From assembly GCF_943372915.1 (NCBI RefSeq), contig NZ_CALSAN010000008.1, positions 95,138-159,137 of the forward strand: a DNA stretch of 64,000 nt. The letters run 5' to 3'. Position 1 is the stretch's first letter, and each line of letters opens with the position of its first letter. Position numbers and translations under genes: made by a program. Of the stretch, positions 1 through 9,629 are shown in pieces. This DNA comes from Ferrovibrio terrae_A (lineage in GTDB: Bacteria > Pseudomonadota > Alphaproteobacteria > Ferrovibrionales > Ferrovibrionaceae). Under the pieces are notes generated by a model. That model saw only the letters and a list, made by a program, of their open reading frames with translations, was not told where the DNA came from and ran no database searches.

Positions 1-709
1 CGCGCAGCTTCGGTTCGGTCTTCAGCACCGGAATGCCGGCCAGCGTGGTGGTGAAGGCATCACCCAGGATGACGTAGGTGTTGGGCTCCTGGGTCAGCAG
101 GTAGGGCAGGGTCTCGTTACCCTGCACGGCGGCATCGATCCGCTGGGTCTTGAGCTGGGTGCGGGCATCAATCGACCCCTCGGTACCGACCACCGCAATC
201 GCCGGCTTGCCCTTGGCAACACAGTTGGCCTCGCTCCAGGCCTCGATCTGCTTCGGCCAGTTGGTCGAGCGGCTGGCGCCAACCTTCTTGCCGCACAGAT
301 CCGCGGTCGACTTGATCTCCTTCGACATGGCCGTCGAGGTATAGAACTGCGCGCCGGTCTTCAGGTAGTCGACGAAATCCTGCAGGTCGCGACGGGTCGG
401 CAGGTCGCTCATGCCGGCCATCACCATGTCGACGCGGCCGGTCTGCAGCGAGGGCAGCATCTGGGCGAAGGCGATTTCCTGCCATTCGACGGCAACGCCC
501 ATCTCCTTGGCCAGCGCCGCACCCAGTTCGATATCAAATCCCTTCAGCGTGTTGGTGGCCGGGTCCTTGAAGGTGATCGGGGGATAGTTCGGCATGGTGG
601 CTATCACCACCTTGCCGGCTGCCTTAATGCGGTCGGGCAGGTCGGCGGCCGCGGCAGGCAATGCAAGCAGGGCTGCACAGAAGCCGAGAACGAGATGCTT
701 GATGGTCAT
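1..709 (-). CDS. Amino acid ABC transporter substrate-binding protein (partial)
   Basis: This is a periplasmic solute-binding protein of the polar amino acid family (SBP_bac_3), cut at its C-terminus by the window edge, with about 236 codons present. It starts with a Sec signal peptide (MTIKHLVLGFCAALLALPAA, cleavage near AAA-D). Typical family stretches follow: a 'GFDIELGAALAKEMG' segment, then 'MVMAGMSDLPTRR', where the ligand carboxylate-binding Arg is expected. It lies 21 bp upstream of the ATPase and permease genes on the same strand, so the three form one importer. The substrate is inferred to be a basic amino acid or derivative because the neighbours are an ArgH homologue and a ureohydrolase. 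Confidence 0.9.
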   Translation of the reverse strand, partial: MTIKHLVLGFCAALLALPAAAADLPDRIKAAGKVVIATMPNYPPITFKDPATNTLKGFDIELGAALAKEMGVAVEWQEIAFAQMLPSLQTGRVDMVMAGMSDLPTRRDLQDFVDYLKTGAQFYTSTAMSKEIKSTADLCGKKVGASRSTNWPKQIEAWSEANCVAKGKPAIAVVGTEGSIDARTQLKTQRIDAAVQGNETLPYLLTQEPNTYVILGDAFTTTLAGIPVLKTEPKLR

Positions 710-730
710 GGGAAGTCTCCTTTGGGGCTG

Positions 731-1513
731 TCAGTTCAATACGGCGGCAATGAATTCGCGGGTGCGGGCCTGTTGCGGGCTGCTCAGTATCTGTTGCGGC
801 GGACCGGCCTCGACAATGCCGCCACGATCCATGAACACGACGCGATGCGCCACTTCGCGGGCAAAGCCCAGCTCATGGGTCACTACGATCATGGTCATGC
901 CGCTGCCGGCCAGACCACGCATTACATTCAGCACCTCGCCTACCAGCTCAGGGTCGAGCGCCGAGGTGGGTTCATCGAACAGCATCAACTTGGGCTTCAT
1001 GGCCAGGGCACGGGCAATCGCCACGCGTTGCTGCTGGCCGCCGGACAGCTGCGCCGGATAGGCGTCGCGCTTGTCGGCGAGGCCGACGCGCTCCAGCAGC
1101 GTCATCGCCTCGTCCACGGCCTCGGCCCTGCGGCGCCTCTGCACGGTGACCGGTCCTTCGATGATATTCTGCAGCGCAGTCATATGCTGGAACAGGTTGA
1201 AGCGCTGGAACACCATGCCGGTGGCCAGCCGCTGTCGCGCCACCTCGGCATCCGACAGCGGGTAGAGCCTGTCGCCGCTGCGGCGATAGCCAATCAGTTC
1301 GCCATCGATCCAGACCGCGCCGCCATCAATGCGCTCGAGCTGGTTGAGGCAGCGCAGGAAGGTGCTCTTGCCCGAGCCGGACGGCCCGATGATGCACAGC
1401 ACCTCGCCATGATTGATATCGAGCGAGACATCCTCCAGCGCCGTGAAGCTGCCGAAGGTTTTCTTCAGGTTACGGGCCACTAGCATCGGGCCATTCTGCA
1501 TGGCAACGCTCAT
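731..1513 (-). CDS. Polar amino acid ABC transporter ATP-binding protein
   Basis: This cytoplasmic ATPase energises the amino acid importer. The 260-residue protein has Walker A GPSGSGKST near residue 44, the signature LSGGQQQR, Walker B LMLFDEPTSALDP and the switch histidine in VVTHE, all typical of the HisP/GlnQ family. Its start overlaps the stop of the upstream permease gene by 4 bp (ATGA), which indicates translational coupling. The length is normal for the family. Confidence 0.95.
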   Translation of the reverse strand: MSVAMQNGPMLVARNLKKTFGSFTALEDVSLDINHGEVLCIIGPSGSGKSTFLRCLNQLERIDGGAVWIDGELIGYRRSGDRLYPLSDAEVARQRLATGMVFQRFNLFQHMTALQNIIEGPVTVQRRRRAEAVDEAMTLLERVGLADKRDAYPAQLSGGQQQRVAIARALAMKPKLMLFDEPTSALDPELVGEVLNVMRGLAGSGMTMIVVTHELGFAREVAHRVVFMDRGGIVEAGPPQQILSSPQQARTREFIAAVLN

Positions 1514-2394
1514 GCCAATGCTCCCGTGCGTTCGGTCTGTACGGCCTTGCGCTGGCCCTTGCCGAAATAGCGCTCCAGGAAATGCTGGCCGATGCTGAGC
1601 ACGGTGACCACCGCCAGATACCAGATGGCGGCCACGAACAGCATTTCGATCACGTAGTTGTTGGCATAGTAGATCGTCTGCGCATTGCGCAGGATTTCGG
1701 AATACTGGATCACGCTGGCAATCGAGGTCAGCTTCACCATGCTGATCACCTCGTTACCGACCGGCGGGATGATGACGCGCATCGCCTGCGGCATCACGAT
1801 GCGGCGCAGTGCCGTCAGCCGGGTCATGCCGATGGAGGATGCCGCCTCGGTCTGGCCGCTATCGACCGACAGGATGCCCGAACGTACCACTTCCGCCGTA
1901 TAGGCACCCTGGTTGATGCCAAGCCCCAGCAAGGTCGCGACAAACGGCGTGATCAGCTCGACGGTGCGGATGCTGAACACATCGGGGATGCCGATGCGCG
2001 GAAATACCAGCGCCAGATTGAACCACAGCAGCAGCTGCAGGATCAGCGGCGTGCCGCGGAAAAACCAGATGTAGAGAACGGCAACGCCCTTCAGCACCGG
2101 ATTGGGCGACATCACCATGACGGCGAACAGCACACCCAGCGTGATGCCCAACAGCATGGCACAGGCGGTCATGATGATGGTGTTGACCAGGCCGGTGAGA
2201 ATGGCCGGCGCGGTGAAGAACTGCCCGACGACCTTCCAGGCGATCTGGCCATCGGCAAAGGCTTTCACGATGAACAGCAGGATGACAAGGATCGCGGCAG
2301 CCGCCAGCCAACGGCCATAATGGCGTGGCTTCACGATGCTGAGCTTGCCGATATCGTAATCGGGCCCTGCTGTTGAAGTGACTGTATCGCGCAT
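1510..2394 (-). CDS. Polar amino acid ABC transporter permease
   Basis: This is an inner-membrane permease of the HisMQ/GlnP family, 294 residues. The first transmembrane segment lies near residues 30-47, and about four more follow in the BPD_transp_1 domain. The EAA loop is visible as 'EAASSIGMTRLTALRRIVMPQA', here split by the Leu-Thr pair. An N-terminal cytoplasmic extension of about 28 residues is longer than in minimal family members. Only one permease gene is present, so the channel is probably a homodimer. It is co-transcribed with the downstream ATPase (4-bp overlap). Confidence 0.93.
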   Translation of the reverse strand: MRDTVTSTAGPDYDIGKLSIVKPRHYGRWLAAAAILVILLFIVKAFADGQIAWKVVGQFFTAPAILTGLVNTIIMTACAMLLGITLGVLFAVMVMSPNPVLKGVAVLYIWFFRGTPLILQLLLWFNLALVFPRIGIPDVFSIRTVELITPFVATLLGLGINQGAYTAEVVRSGILSVDSGQTEAASSIGMTRLTALRRIVMPQAMRVIIPPVGNEVISMVKLTSIASVIQYSEILRNAQTIYYANNYVIEMLFVAAIWYLAVVTVLSIGQHFLERYFGKGQRKAVQTERTGALA

Positions 2395-2454
2395 GTCTGC
2401 GTCCCCCGACTGGCTGCGGTATCCCGCAGCGCCGCATGCAAAAAAACTACCTAT

Positions 2455-3894
2455 TCAGAAGCGCGGCCCCGCGTAAGTTTCGCACCACGTTTTCTGTTCC
2501 GCACCCAGCTTGCGCAGGCGCCCGAGCTGTTCTTTCACCCGCTCCGGCGCCGTGCCGCCATACCCCTGCCGTGCCGCAACGGCCGCCTGCGGCGTCAACG
2601 CTGCCTTGATCGAGATATCGAGCCGCGGATCGACCAGGGCAAGATCGGCCGCGCTGACATCCTCCAGCCCGATGCCACGTTCCTCGCAAAGCCGTACCAG
2701 CGCACCGGTGATCTCATGGGCATTGGCAAACGGCACGCCGCGGCGCGACAGCCAGTCGGCCACTTCGGTGGCGAGCGTGAAGCCTTCGGTCGACTGCTTC
2801 AGCAGCGTGTCGACATACACCTTCATGGTGCGGACCAGCCCGGTCATCGCCGGCAGCACCAGCGTCAGGCCGTCGATGGCGTCGAAGGCCGCCGCCTTGT
2901 CCTCGATCATGTCGCGGTTATAGGCCAGCGGCAGGCCCTTCAGGGCCACCAGCATGGAGGCCAGATCACCGATCAGGCGGGCCGAACGCCCGCGCGTCAG
3001 TTCGGCAATATCGGGATTCTTTTTCTGCGGCATGATGGAAGAGCCGGTGGCGAAGGCATCGTCCAGCTCGATCCATTTGAACTGGCGCGACGACCACAGC
3101 ACGATCTCTTCTGACAACCGCGACAGATGCACGCCATGCATGGCTATGGCGAACAGGAATTCGGCCACATGGTCGCGGTTGCCGACCGCGTCGATCGAAT
3201 TCTCGGTCGGCAGATCGTAGCCAAGCTCTTTGGCTGCCAGCTCCGGATGCATGGCAATCGCCGAGCCGGCCAGCGCAGCGGCACCAAGAGGAGACCGCGC
3301 AAAACGCCTGTCCCAGTCCTGCAGCCGGGCGACATCGCGGGCGAAGGCCTGGCCATGGGCCAGCAGCTGATGCGCAAACAGTATCGGCTGGGCCGGCTGC
3401 AGATGCGTGAAGCCCGGCGCGATGGTGCCAAGATGCGCTTCGGCCTGAGCGGCCAGCGCAGCCTGCAGGTCAAGAATCAGGGCACTCAGCTTGCGGGCCT
3501 GGTCGCGCAGGTAGAGGCGCAGATCGTTCGCGGCCTGGTCGTTGCGCGACCGGCCGGCGCGCAGCTTGCCGCCGAGCGGGCCAAGCCGTTCGGTCATCAC
3601 CCGCTCGACAAAGGTATGGATGTCTTCATCGGCTTCGGTCGGCGCGATCCTGCCGGCGGCATGATCAGCCAGAATCCCCTGCAGCGAGACGGTGATGGTG
3701 CTGCATTCCTCGGCTGTCAGCAGACCGGCGCGTTCGAGTTCGCGGGCATGCGCCATCGAGGAGGTAATGTCATACGGGATCAGGCGGTGGTGATGCGTGG
3801 GCGAGCGCGACAGCGCCATCAGTGCGGGATCGGGTGGCGAACGAAACCGAGCGCCCCAGAGGCGGGCGGGTTCTTCAGTGTGATTGCCGCTCAT
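2455..3894 (-). CDS. argH: Argininosuccinate lyase family protein
   Basis: This member of the fumarase/aspartase superfamily is predicted to cleave argininosuccinate, or a related N-substituted arginine, to arginine and fumarate in the cytosol. The 479-residue protein shows 'HTFVERVMTERLG', 'AGRSRNDQAANDLR', 'GFTHLQPAQP' with its catalytic His, and the signature loop GSSIMPQKKNPD. The start overlaps the ureohydrolase stop by 4 bp. The location between an amino acid importer and a ureohydrolase points to a catabolic paralogue rather than the biosynthetic ArgH, since no other arginine biosynthesis gene is near. The family call is firm; the exact substrate is inferred. Confidence 0.88.
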   Translation of the reverse strand: MSGNHTEEPARLWGARFRSPPDPALMALSRSPTHHHRLIPYDITSSMAHARELERAGLLTAEECSTITVSLQGILADHAAGRIAPTEADEDIHTFVERVMTERLGPLGGKLRAGRSRNDQAANDLRLYLRDQARKLSALILDLQAALAAQAEAHLGTIAPGFTHLQPAQPILFAHQLLAHGQAFARDVARLQDWDRRFARSPLGAAALAGSAIAMHPELAAKELGYDLPTENSIDAVGNRDHVAEFLFAIAMHGVHLSRLSEEIVLWSSRQFKWIELDDAFATGSSIMPQKKNPDIAELTRGRSARLIGDLASMLVALKGLPLAYNRDMIEDKAAAFDAIDGLTLVLPAMTGLVRTMKVYVDTLLKQSTEGFTLATEVADWLSRRGVPFANAHEITGALVRLCEERGIGLEDVSAADLALVDPRLDISIKAALTPQAAVAARQGYGGTAPERVKEQLGRLRKLGAEQKTWCETYAGPRF

Positions 3895-4946
3895 GCCGTT
3901 GCTCCGGTCTTTTTGATCGACACTAGGCAGAGCAGCGTGAACAGCATCTGGGCGGCCGCCTGGGCCGTTACCGTGCTGCTGTCATACTGCGGGGCCACCT
4001 CCACCACATCGCCACCGACGATATCCAGGCCGGCGAGGCCACGCAGGATCGCCTGCGCCTCGCGCGGCGTCAGGCCGCCCACCTCCGGCGTGCCGGTGCC
4101 CGGCGCGAAAGCCGGGTCGAGGCCATCGACATCGAAGGTGACATAGAGCGGCCCGTCGCCGATCACCTTGCGGGCCTTTTCGATCACGGCGGGAATACCC
4201 ATGCCGTCGATCTCCTCGGCATGGATCACGGTCATGCCGCTTTCCATCGAGAATTCCCACAGATATTCGGCGGCACCACGGATACCAATCTGGATGCAGC
4301 GCTCCGGATCAAGCACACCATCCAGCACCGCCTGGCGGAATGGGCCGCCATGATGGAACTTGGTGCCCTCGTATTCGCCGCTGGTGTCGCAATGGGCATC
4401 GATATGCACCATGCCGAGCGGGCGATCCGCACCCAGCGCGCGCATGATCGGCAATGTGATGGAATGGTCGCCGCCGACCGAAAGCGGAATCACACCGGCC
4501 GCCTTGATGCGTTTGTAATACGCTTCGATATCGGCATGACAGGAGGCCAGATCGAAACGGCTGCGCATCGGCACATCGCCGATATCGGCAACCTTGATCT
4601 CGCCCAGCGGCGCCCGGCGCAGCACATGCTCATAGGGCCCGATGCGCTCGATGCCGCGCACGGCGCGCGGGCCCAGGCGGGCACCGGCCCGGTTGGTGAC
4701 GCCCAGATCCATCGGCACGCCGACCAGTGCGCAGTCCAGGCCAGCGAAATCGGCGTCGCTGGCAATCGGGCGATAGGTCGAGCCGACAAAGGTGGCGATA
4801 TCGGCAAACGGCCATTTGCGCCGTTCGGGGTCGAGGAAAATCTGCGTCGCCACGCGGGCGAAGTCGGCGTCGAAAATATCGCCGCCCTTGGCGGTGGCAT
4901 ATTTCTCGCGCAATGCCGCGAGTCTGGCCTTGTCCATGCCGGTCAC
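3891..4946 (-). CDS. Agmatinase-family ureohydrolase (possible guanidinobutyrase type)
   Basis: This Mn-dependent ureohydrolase releases urea from a guanidino compound. It has 351 residues, and the metal-ligand motifs are intact: GGDHSITLP, HIDAHCDTS and FDVDGLDPAFAPGTGTPE. The 'KFHHGGPFR' loop near the active site resembles guanidinobutyrase/guanidinopropionase enzymes more than classical agmatinases, but this is a visual judgement. It is the first gene of an operon with the ArgH homologue and is divergent from a LysR gene at 5069. A second agmatinase-type gene lies at 12898, so the two probably have different substrates. Confidence 0.88.
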   Translation of the reverse strand: MTGMDKARLAALREKYATAKGGDIFDADFARVATQIFLDPERRKWPFADIATFVGSTYRPIASDADFAGLDCALVGVPMDLGVTNRAGARLGPRAVRGIERIGPYEHVLRRAPLGEIKVADIGDVPMRSRFDLASCHADIEAYYKRIKAAGVIPLSVGGDHSITLPIMRALGADRPLGMVHIDAHCDTSGEYEGTKFHHGGPFRQAVLDGVLDPERCIQIGIRGAAEYLWEFSMESGMTVIHAEEIDGMGIPAVIEKARKVIGDGPLYVTFDVDGLDPAFAPGTGTPEVGGLTPREAQAILRGLAGLDIVGGDVVEVAPQYDSSTVTAQAAAQMLFTLLCLVSIKKTGATA

Positions 4947-5068
4947 CCCTACTCTCCCGGCTGCCTTCGGGGCGGCTGGCTGGGAGGTTTTCTATCGCGC
5001 GGCCCTGTTTACCGTCGCATGACAACTTTGCGCTGGACGATGGCTTGCAGACAAGCGAGTTTATCGGC

Positions 5069-5992
5069 ATGGGACTTCGAGAGAAAAACTATCGGAAACG
5101 ACCACCGGCCTCACGCCTGCCGCCCCTCAATGCCTTGCGCGCCTTCGAGGCCGCTGCCCGTCACCAGTCGATGACCCGGGCGGCCGAGGAACTGAACGTC
5201 ACCCATGGGGCGATCAGCCAGCATGTGCGCCAGCTGGAAGCGATGACCGAGGCCCCGCTGTTCGAGCGGCGCGGCAACCAGCTGAAGCTCACCCCCGCCG
5301 GCGCCGCCCTGCTGCAACCGCTGCAACAGGCCTTCGACCTGCTGATGGACGCGACCCGCAGCATGGCCGCCGGCGAAACCGGCGGCGAGGTGGTGGTCAG
5401 CGCGCCGCCGGCGCTCGCGACGTTGTGGCTGGTGCGCCAGATCGGGCCGCTGCTGGCCCGCCATCCGGGCCTGCAACTGCGGCTGATCCCGGCCACCGAT
5501 CCGCGCCCCGCCCGCGCCGCGCCGGTTGATCTGGCGATCCGCTATGGCGACGGGCGCTGGCCCGCGCAGATCGTCGACCATCTGTGCGATGTTCAACTGA
5601 TCCCGGTCTGCAGTCCCACGCTGCTCGAGGGCAAGCGCAGCAGCGGCTTCGCCCTGCTGGAGAACATGCCGATTCTCTGCGCCGACAATGGCGATGAATG
5701 GGACAAATGGGTGGCCAGCAGCGGCCGGGCCCGGCTGGCTCTGGGTCCGCGCCATTACCTGGGCAATGCGCTCACCGCCATCGAGATGAGCGCGGCGGGT
5801 TTTGGCATCGCCATTGGCGACAATGTCACCACCTCGCGCTACCTGGCCGAAGGCACACTGGTGCGCCCGGTGGACCACAGCACGCGCGCTGCCAACAGCT
5901 TCTACCTAGTCACCCGGCCGGAATCGGAAACCAAGCCGGCGGTCGCGTTGCTGCGCCAGTGGATCTGCGAGTGCTTTGTCGCGTTACGCTGA
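5069..5992 (+). CDS. LysR family transcriptional regulator (GcvA-like)
   Basis: This is a 307-residue DNA-binding regulator. Its N-terminal winged helix-turn-helix (about residues 15-75) reads 'LNALRAFEAAARHQSMTRAA' followed by a typical 'GAISQHVRQLE' recognition helix. A LysR substrate-binding domain follows. The frame stays open far upstream, but 5069 is chosen because the LysR fold begins just after it. The gene is divergent from the ureohydrolase-ArgH operon with a 122-bp shared promoter region, so it probably controls that operon. Its last 9 bp overlap the convergent deacetylase gene. Confidence 0.9.
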   Translation: MGLREKNYRKRPPASRLPPLNALRAFEAAARHQSMTRAAEELNVTHGAISQHVRQLEAMTEAPLFERRGNQLKLTPAGAALLQPLQQAFDLLMDATRSMAAGETGGEVVVSAPPALATLWLVRQIGPLLARHPGLQLRLIPATDPRPARAAPVDLAIRYGDGRWPAQIVDHLCDVQLIPVCSPTLLEGKRSSGFALLENMPILCADNGDEWDKWVASSGRARLALGPRHYLGNALTAIEMSAAGFGIAIGDNVTTSRYLAEGTLVRPVDHSTRAANSFYLVTRPESETKPAVALLRQWICECFVALR

Positions 5993-6892
5993 GGTCGCCG
6001 CCAGCCAGTGCCTGGCGATCGCGGCGCGCGGTGCAATCCAGGCCACACCCGAAGCGGTGATATGTGCCAGGATGCGATCGAGCGCGCCGATGCGGCCCGG
6101 GCGGCCGATCATGCGCAGATGCAGCCCGATGGAAAGCATGCGCGGGGCGCTGCGGCCTTCCTGCGCCAGCCAGTCATAGGCATCGGTGACATAGGCGGCA
6201 AAATCCGTCGCGCCCTGGAAGCGCTGGGTGTTCTGGAACTGCATGTCGTTGGTGTCGAAAGCATAGGGCAGCACGACATGACGCCGCGCGCCGTCGGTTA
6301 CGAGGAAAGGTAAATCATCGTTATAGGCATCGCTGTCATAGAGGAAACCACCCTCTTCCATCAGCAGCCGGCGTGTGTTGGCGGATGAGGCCGAGCGCGT
6401 GTGCCAACCAAGCGGACGCTGTCCGCCGGTCGCCCTGGTGATCGCCTCGACCGTGCGGGCGATGCAGGCGCGCTCTTCCGCCTCCGCCATGCCGGCATGG
6501 CTTTGCCAGCGCCAGCCATGGGCCGAGACTTCATGGCCCCGCGTGATGGCATCGGCGGCCAGCTGCGGCGAACGCTCCACCGCCAGGCCACAGGCACTGA
6601 CCGTCACCTTGGCCTGATAACGATCGAACAGGTCCATGACGCGCCACCAGGCGGCGCGAGTGCCGTATTCGAAATGGCTTTCGATGCATGGATCGGCTCC
6701 ATCGAGGCGATGATGCACCTCGTAGATCGCCTCGTTATGATCATCGCCGCCGGAGATGGTTAATTCCGCGCCTTCCTCGAAATTGACCACGAAGGATACC
6801 GCGACAGCCGCATCATTCGGCCAGCGCACCATCGGTGGCTTGCCACCATAGCCGGCCAGGTCGCGCCGCGGTTTCGGAGAATCCAGACTCAC
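5984..6892 (-). CDS. Polysaccharide deacetylase family protein (PuuE/allantoinase-like)
   Basis: This is a 302-residue NodB-fold metal-dependent amidohydrolase. The 'VNFEEGAE' stretch near residue 35, 'EYGTRAAWWRVMDLFDRY', 'GHEVSAHGW' with metal-binding histidines, and 'GLHLRMIGRPGR' near the end are typical of the PuuE-type allantoinase subgroup. That subgroup acts on small amides rather than polysaccharides. The gene is the last of the PotDABC-like operon, 18 bp after the permease gene, so its substrate is probably the imported compound or a product of it. The subgroup is recognised; the exact reaction is not determined. Confidence 0.82.
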   Translation of the reverse strand: MSLDSPKPRRDLAGYGGKPPMVRWPNDAAVAVSFVVNFEEGAELTISGGDDHNEAIYEVHHRLDGADPCIESHFEYGTRAAWWRVMDLFDRYQAKVTVSACGLAVERSPQLAADAITRGHEVSAHGWRWQSHAGMAEAEERACIARTVEAITRATGGQRPLGWHTRSASSANTRRLLMEEGGFLYDSDAYNDDLPFLVTDGARRHVVLPYAFDTNDMQFQNTQRFQGATDFAAYVTDAYDWLAQEGRSAPRMLSIGLHLRMIGRPGRIGALDRILAHITASGVAWIAPRAAIARHWLAATSA

Positions 6893-6910
6893 GTGAACAA
6901 CTCCATTGCA

Positions 6911-7711
6911 TCAGTCCGAGGTGCCGGCCATGCGATTGAGGCCAACGAATTTGTCGCCCAGCACCAGCAGCAGGATGGTCGCCGCCAGGATCACGGTGGA
7001 CAGCGCCGCCAGCGTGGGATCGGGCGCCTCCTCGATATACTGCAGCATCTTGATCGGCAGCGTCTTGGTGCGCGCGTCGGTCAGGAAGATCGAAATCGGG
7101 TAGTTGTCGAAGGAGGCGAGGAAGGCGAAGAAGGTGGCCGTGAAGAAAGATGGCGCCAGCGCCGGCAGCATCACGCGCATTACAGCACCCGGGAAGGTGC
7201 AGCCCAGCGTGCGCGCGGCTTCCACCAGGGTGAAATCGAAGCGGGCCAGCCCGGCCAGCATGGTGCGCGCCACATAGGGCAGCGTGATCAGCAGATGCGC
7301 CAGCAGCAAAGCCGGCCAGGCGGCGGTCAGCCCCACCATGCGGAAACCCTGCAGCAAAGCGATGCCAAGCACCAGGCCGGGCAGCATCAGCGGCGAGACC
7401 AGCAGCGCAGCCAGCGCATTGGCGCCGGGCAAACGGCCGCGCTGGATGCCGATGGCCGCCAGCGTGCCAAGCACCAGCGACAACAGTGTCGACAGAAGGC
7501 CGATCTGCAGCGACAGCGACAGCGCCAGCCAGAATCCGTCAAGCCGGCCGATGCGTTCATACCAGCGCAGCGACAATCCACCGGATGGCAGATCAAAAAC
7601 GGGCGTCGGCGAGAAACTGGTGGCGACGATCACCGCCAATGGCGCCACCAGGAACAGCACGGCCGCAAGAATGCTGATCCAGGCCAGTGCGATGCCGATG
7701 CCCCTGCTCAT
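6911..7711 (-). CDS. ABC transporter permease, PotC-like
   Basis: This is an inner-membrane permease of the spermidine/putrescine-type (PotC/YdcV) family, 266 residues with about six transmembrane segments. The EAA loop reads 'LVEAARTLGCTFPGAVMRVM'. The start overlaps the stop of the PotB-like gene by 4 bp. It pairs with that permease to form the channel of the 6.9-10.7 kb importer. Confidence 0.92.
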   Translation of the reverse strand: MSRGIGIALAWISILAAVLFLVAPLAVIVATSFSPTPVFDLPSGGLSLRWYERIGRLDGFWLALSLSLQIGLLSTLLSLVLGTLAAIGIQRGRLPGANALAALLVSPLMLPGLVLGIALLQGFRMVGLTAAWPALLLAHLLITLPYVARTMLAGLARFDFTLVEAARTLGCTFPGAVMRVMLPALAPSFFTATFFAFLASFDNYPISIFLTDARTKTLPIKMLQYIEEAPDPTLAALSTVILAATILLLVLGDKFVGLNRMAGTSD

Positions 7712-8550
7712 GGTGCACTCCGGTTCAGCCGTGCACTCAGCAGCACGACGCTCAGCGCAATCACCAACAGTGCCATGCCGGCCACAGCGCCGAAGGCGGG
7801 ATCGCGGGCCAGCAGGAATGCCTTGGCGATCAGAGTGGGTAGCGTCTGGTAGCGCTCGCCCATCAGCAGCGTGGGCACCACATAGGCCGAGACGGCCAGC
7901 GCGAAGACCAATGCCGTGCCCGCGATAATGCCGGGCAGGCTGAGCGGGAAGACGACGCGCAGGAAGGCGGTCAGCGGCGGCGCACCCAGCGTGGCGGCGG
8001 CCTCGCCCAGGCGGCTGTCGATCTGCGCCACCACGGCATAAACCGGCAGGATCATGAAGGGCAGGAAGATATTGACCGCGCCGATGATCAGCGCCGGCTC
8101 GGTGAAGATCAGCCGGACCGGTTCATCGATGATTCCCAAAAGCTGCAGTGCGGAATTCACCAGCCCGTCGCGACGCAGCAGCACGGTCCAGGCAAAGGCC
8201 TTGACGATGACGCCGACCGACAGCGGCAGGAACAGGCAGATCAGCAGCAGGCTGCGTAGCCACCCGCGCGCATATAGCAGGCCGAAGGCGGCCGGATAGC
8301 CGATCAGGAAGGCAAACAGCGTGGTGAGGCTGGCGAATTTCAGCGAGTTCCAGATGATGCCGAGGTAATAGCTCTCGCCCAGAAGTCGGGTATAGGCCGC
8401 CAACGTGAAACTACCATCGGCGCCACGGATGCTGGCCGGCAGCAGAAGCAGCAGCGGCAACACGAACAGCACCACCAGCAGCAGCACCGCCGGCGCCAGC
8501 AAGGCCAGCGCGATGCGCTTTTCGCGATTGGCGACCAGCGCCGCGATCAT
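7708..8550 (-). CDS. ABC transporter permease, PotB-like
   Basis: This is the first permease subunit of the importer, 280 residues, with a transmembrane helix at about residues 14-36 and roughly five more downstream. The EAA motif is 'LGEAAATLGAPPLTAFLRVV'. It overlaps the ATPase gene upstream and the PotC-like gene downstream by 4 bp each, showing a tightly coupled operon. Confidence 0.92.
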   Translation of the reverse strand: MIAALVANREKRIALALLAPAVLLLVVLFVLPLLLLLPASIRGADGSFTLAAYTRLLGESYYLGIIWNSLKFASLTTLFAFLIGYPAAFGLLYARGWLRSLLLICLFLPLSVGVIVKAFAWTVLLRRDGLVNSALQLLGIIDEPVRLIFTEPALIIGAVNIFLPFMILPVYAVVAQIDSRLGEAAATLGAPPLTAFLRVVFPLSLPGIIAGTALVFALAVSAYVVPTLLMGERYQTLPTLIAKAFLLARDPAFGAVAGMALLVIALSVVLLSARLNRSAP

Positions 8551-9629
8551 GCAGAGGGGTCCGGATAGACATAGCCGGCTTCCAGCGGCCAGCGCAGATG
8601 AATGGCGCTGCCGGCTAGCGGTGCATCGAGACCGGAGATCTCGACGGTCAGTGGTGCGCCGGACCCGGCATCGACATGCAGCATGCTGCGCGACCCATGA
8701 AACACCGTGGTCTGCAGCCGGCCGCTGATCACATTCTCGCCGGTCGCAGCATCGGACAATGCGAGGTATTCCGGCCGCGTCGCCAGCACCACCGGCGAAC
8801 CGACGGCGAAATTGGCCCGGGCGGTCAGCCGCCCCGCAGCGGTTTCAACGACGATCGCACCGCGCTGCGGCACCTCGACCACGCGGCCCTTCAGCTTGGT
8901 GGACAGGCCGACGAAATCCAGTGCGAACAGGGTGGCTGGTGCAGCATAGACGGTTTTCGGATCGGCGCATTGCTCGATGCGGCCGCCATTCATCACCGCG
9001 ATGCGGTCCGACATGGTGAGCGCTTCGTCCTGGTCATGGGTGACGAAGATCGCGGTAGCACCGATATCCCGCAGCAACTGGCGCAATTCGACCTGCATGC
9101 TTTCGCGCAGCTTGCGGTCCAGCGCACTGAGTGCCTCGTCGAACAGCACGATGGTCGGTTCGACCGCCAGTGCACGGGCGAGCGCCACGCGCTGCTGCTG
9201 GCCACCGGAGAGCGCCGAGACCGGCCGTTCGGCCAGATGCGCCAGCTTCACCAGGCCAAGATAGCGATCGACGATGCTATCGATTTCGGCTTTCGGTTTG
9301 CCATGCACGCGCAGGCCGAAGGCGACATTGCCACGCACGCTCAAATGCGGGAATAGCGCATAATTCTGGAACACCACGCCGACATGCCGCTTGTGCGGCG
9401 GCAGGCGGGTGATGTCGCGGCCCGCCACCGTCACCGTGCCGCTGTCGGGCAGCGCCAGGCCGGCAATCGCGCGCAGCAGCGTGGTTTTTCCGCAGCCTGA
9501 CGGTCCGAGCAGGGTGATGAGTTCGCCAGCTGCCACCGATAGCGTGATGCCATCCAGCACCGTCGTGGCGCCGAAGCGCTTGCTGACGTCGCGGATATCC
9601 AGATGGGCGGCAGCTGGCGCGGCGCTCAC
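8547..9629 (-). CDS. ABC transporter ATP-binding protein, PotA-like
   Basis: This is the 360-residue ATPase of the importer. It has Walker A GPSGCGKTT, Q-loop 'VFQNYALFPHLSV', signature LSGGQQQR, Walker B IVLFDEALSALD and the switch H in VTHDQDEAL. A C-terminal TOBE domain covers about residues 270-350, as in PotA/FbpC proteins. The D-loop Glu-Ala pair (DEALSALD) replaces the more usual DEPLSALD, a common variant. It overlaps both flanking genes by 4 bp. Confidence 0.94.
   Translation of the reverse strand: MSAAPAAAHLDIRDVSKRFGATTVLDGITLSVAAGELITLLGPSGCGKTTLLRAIAGLALPDSGTVTVAGRDITRLPPHKRHVGVVFQNYALFPHLSVRGNVAFGLRVHGKPKAEIDSIVDRYLGLVKLAHLAERPVSALSGGQQQRVALARALAVEPTIVLFDEALSALDRKLRESMQVELRQLLRDIGATAIFVTHDQDEALTMSDRIAVMNGGRIEQCADPKTVYAAPATLFALDFVGLSTKLKGRVVEVPQRGAIVVETAAGRLTARANFAVGSPVVLATRPEYLALSDAATGENVISGRLQTTVFHGSRSMLHVDAGSGAPLTVEISGLDAPLAGSAIHLRWPLEAGYVYPDPSA

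Noticed and set aside
4727..5068. N-terminal extension of the LysR protein at 5069
   Set aside because: The upstream part is antisense to the ureohydrolase gene and Arg-rich, without homology.
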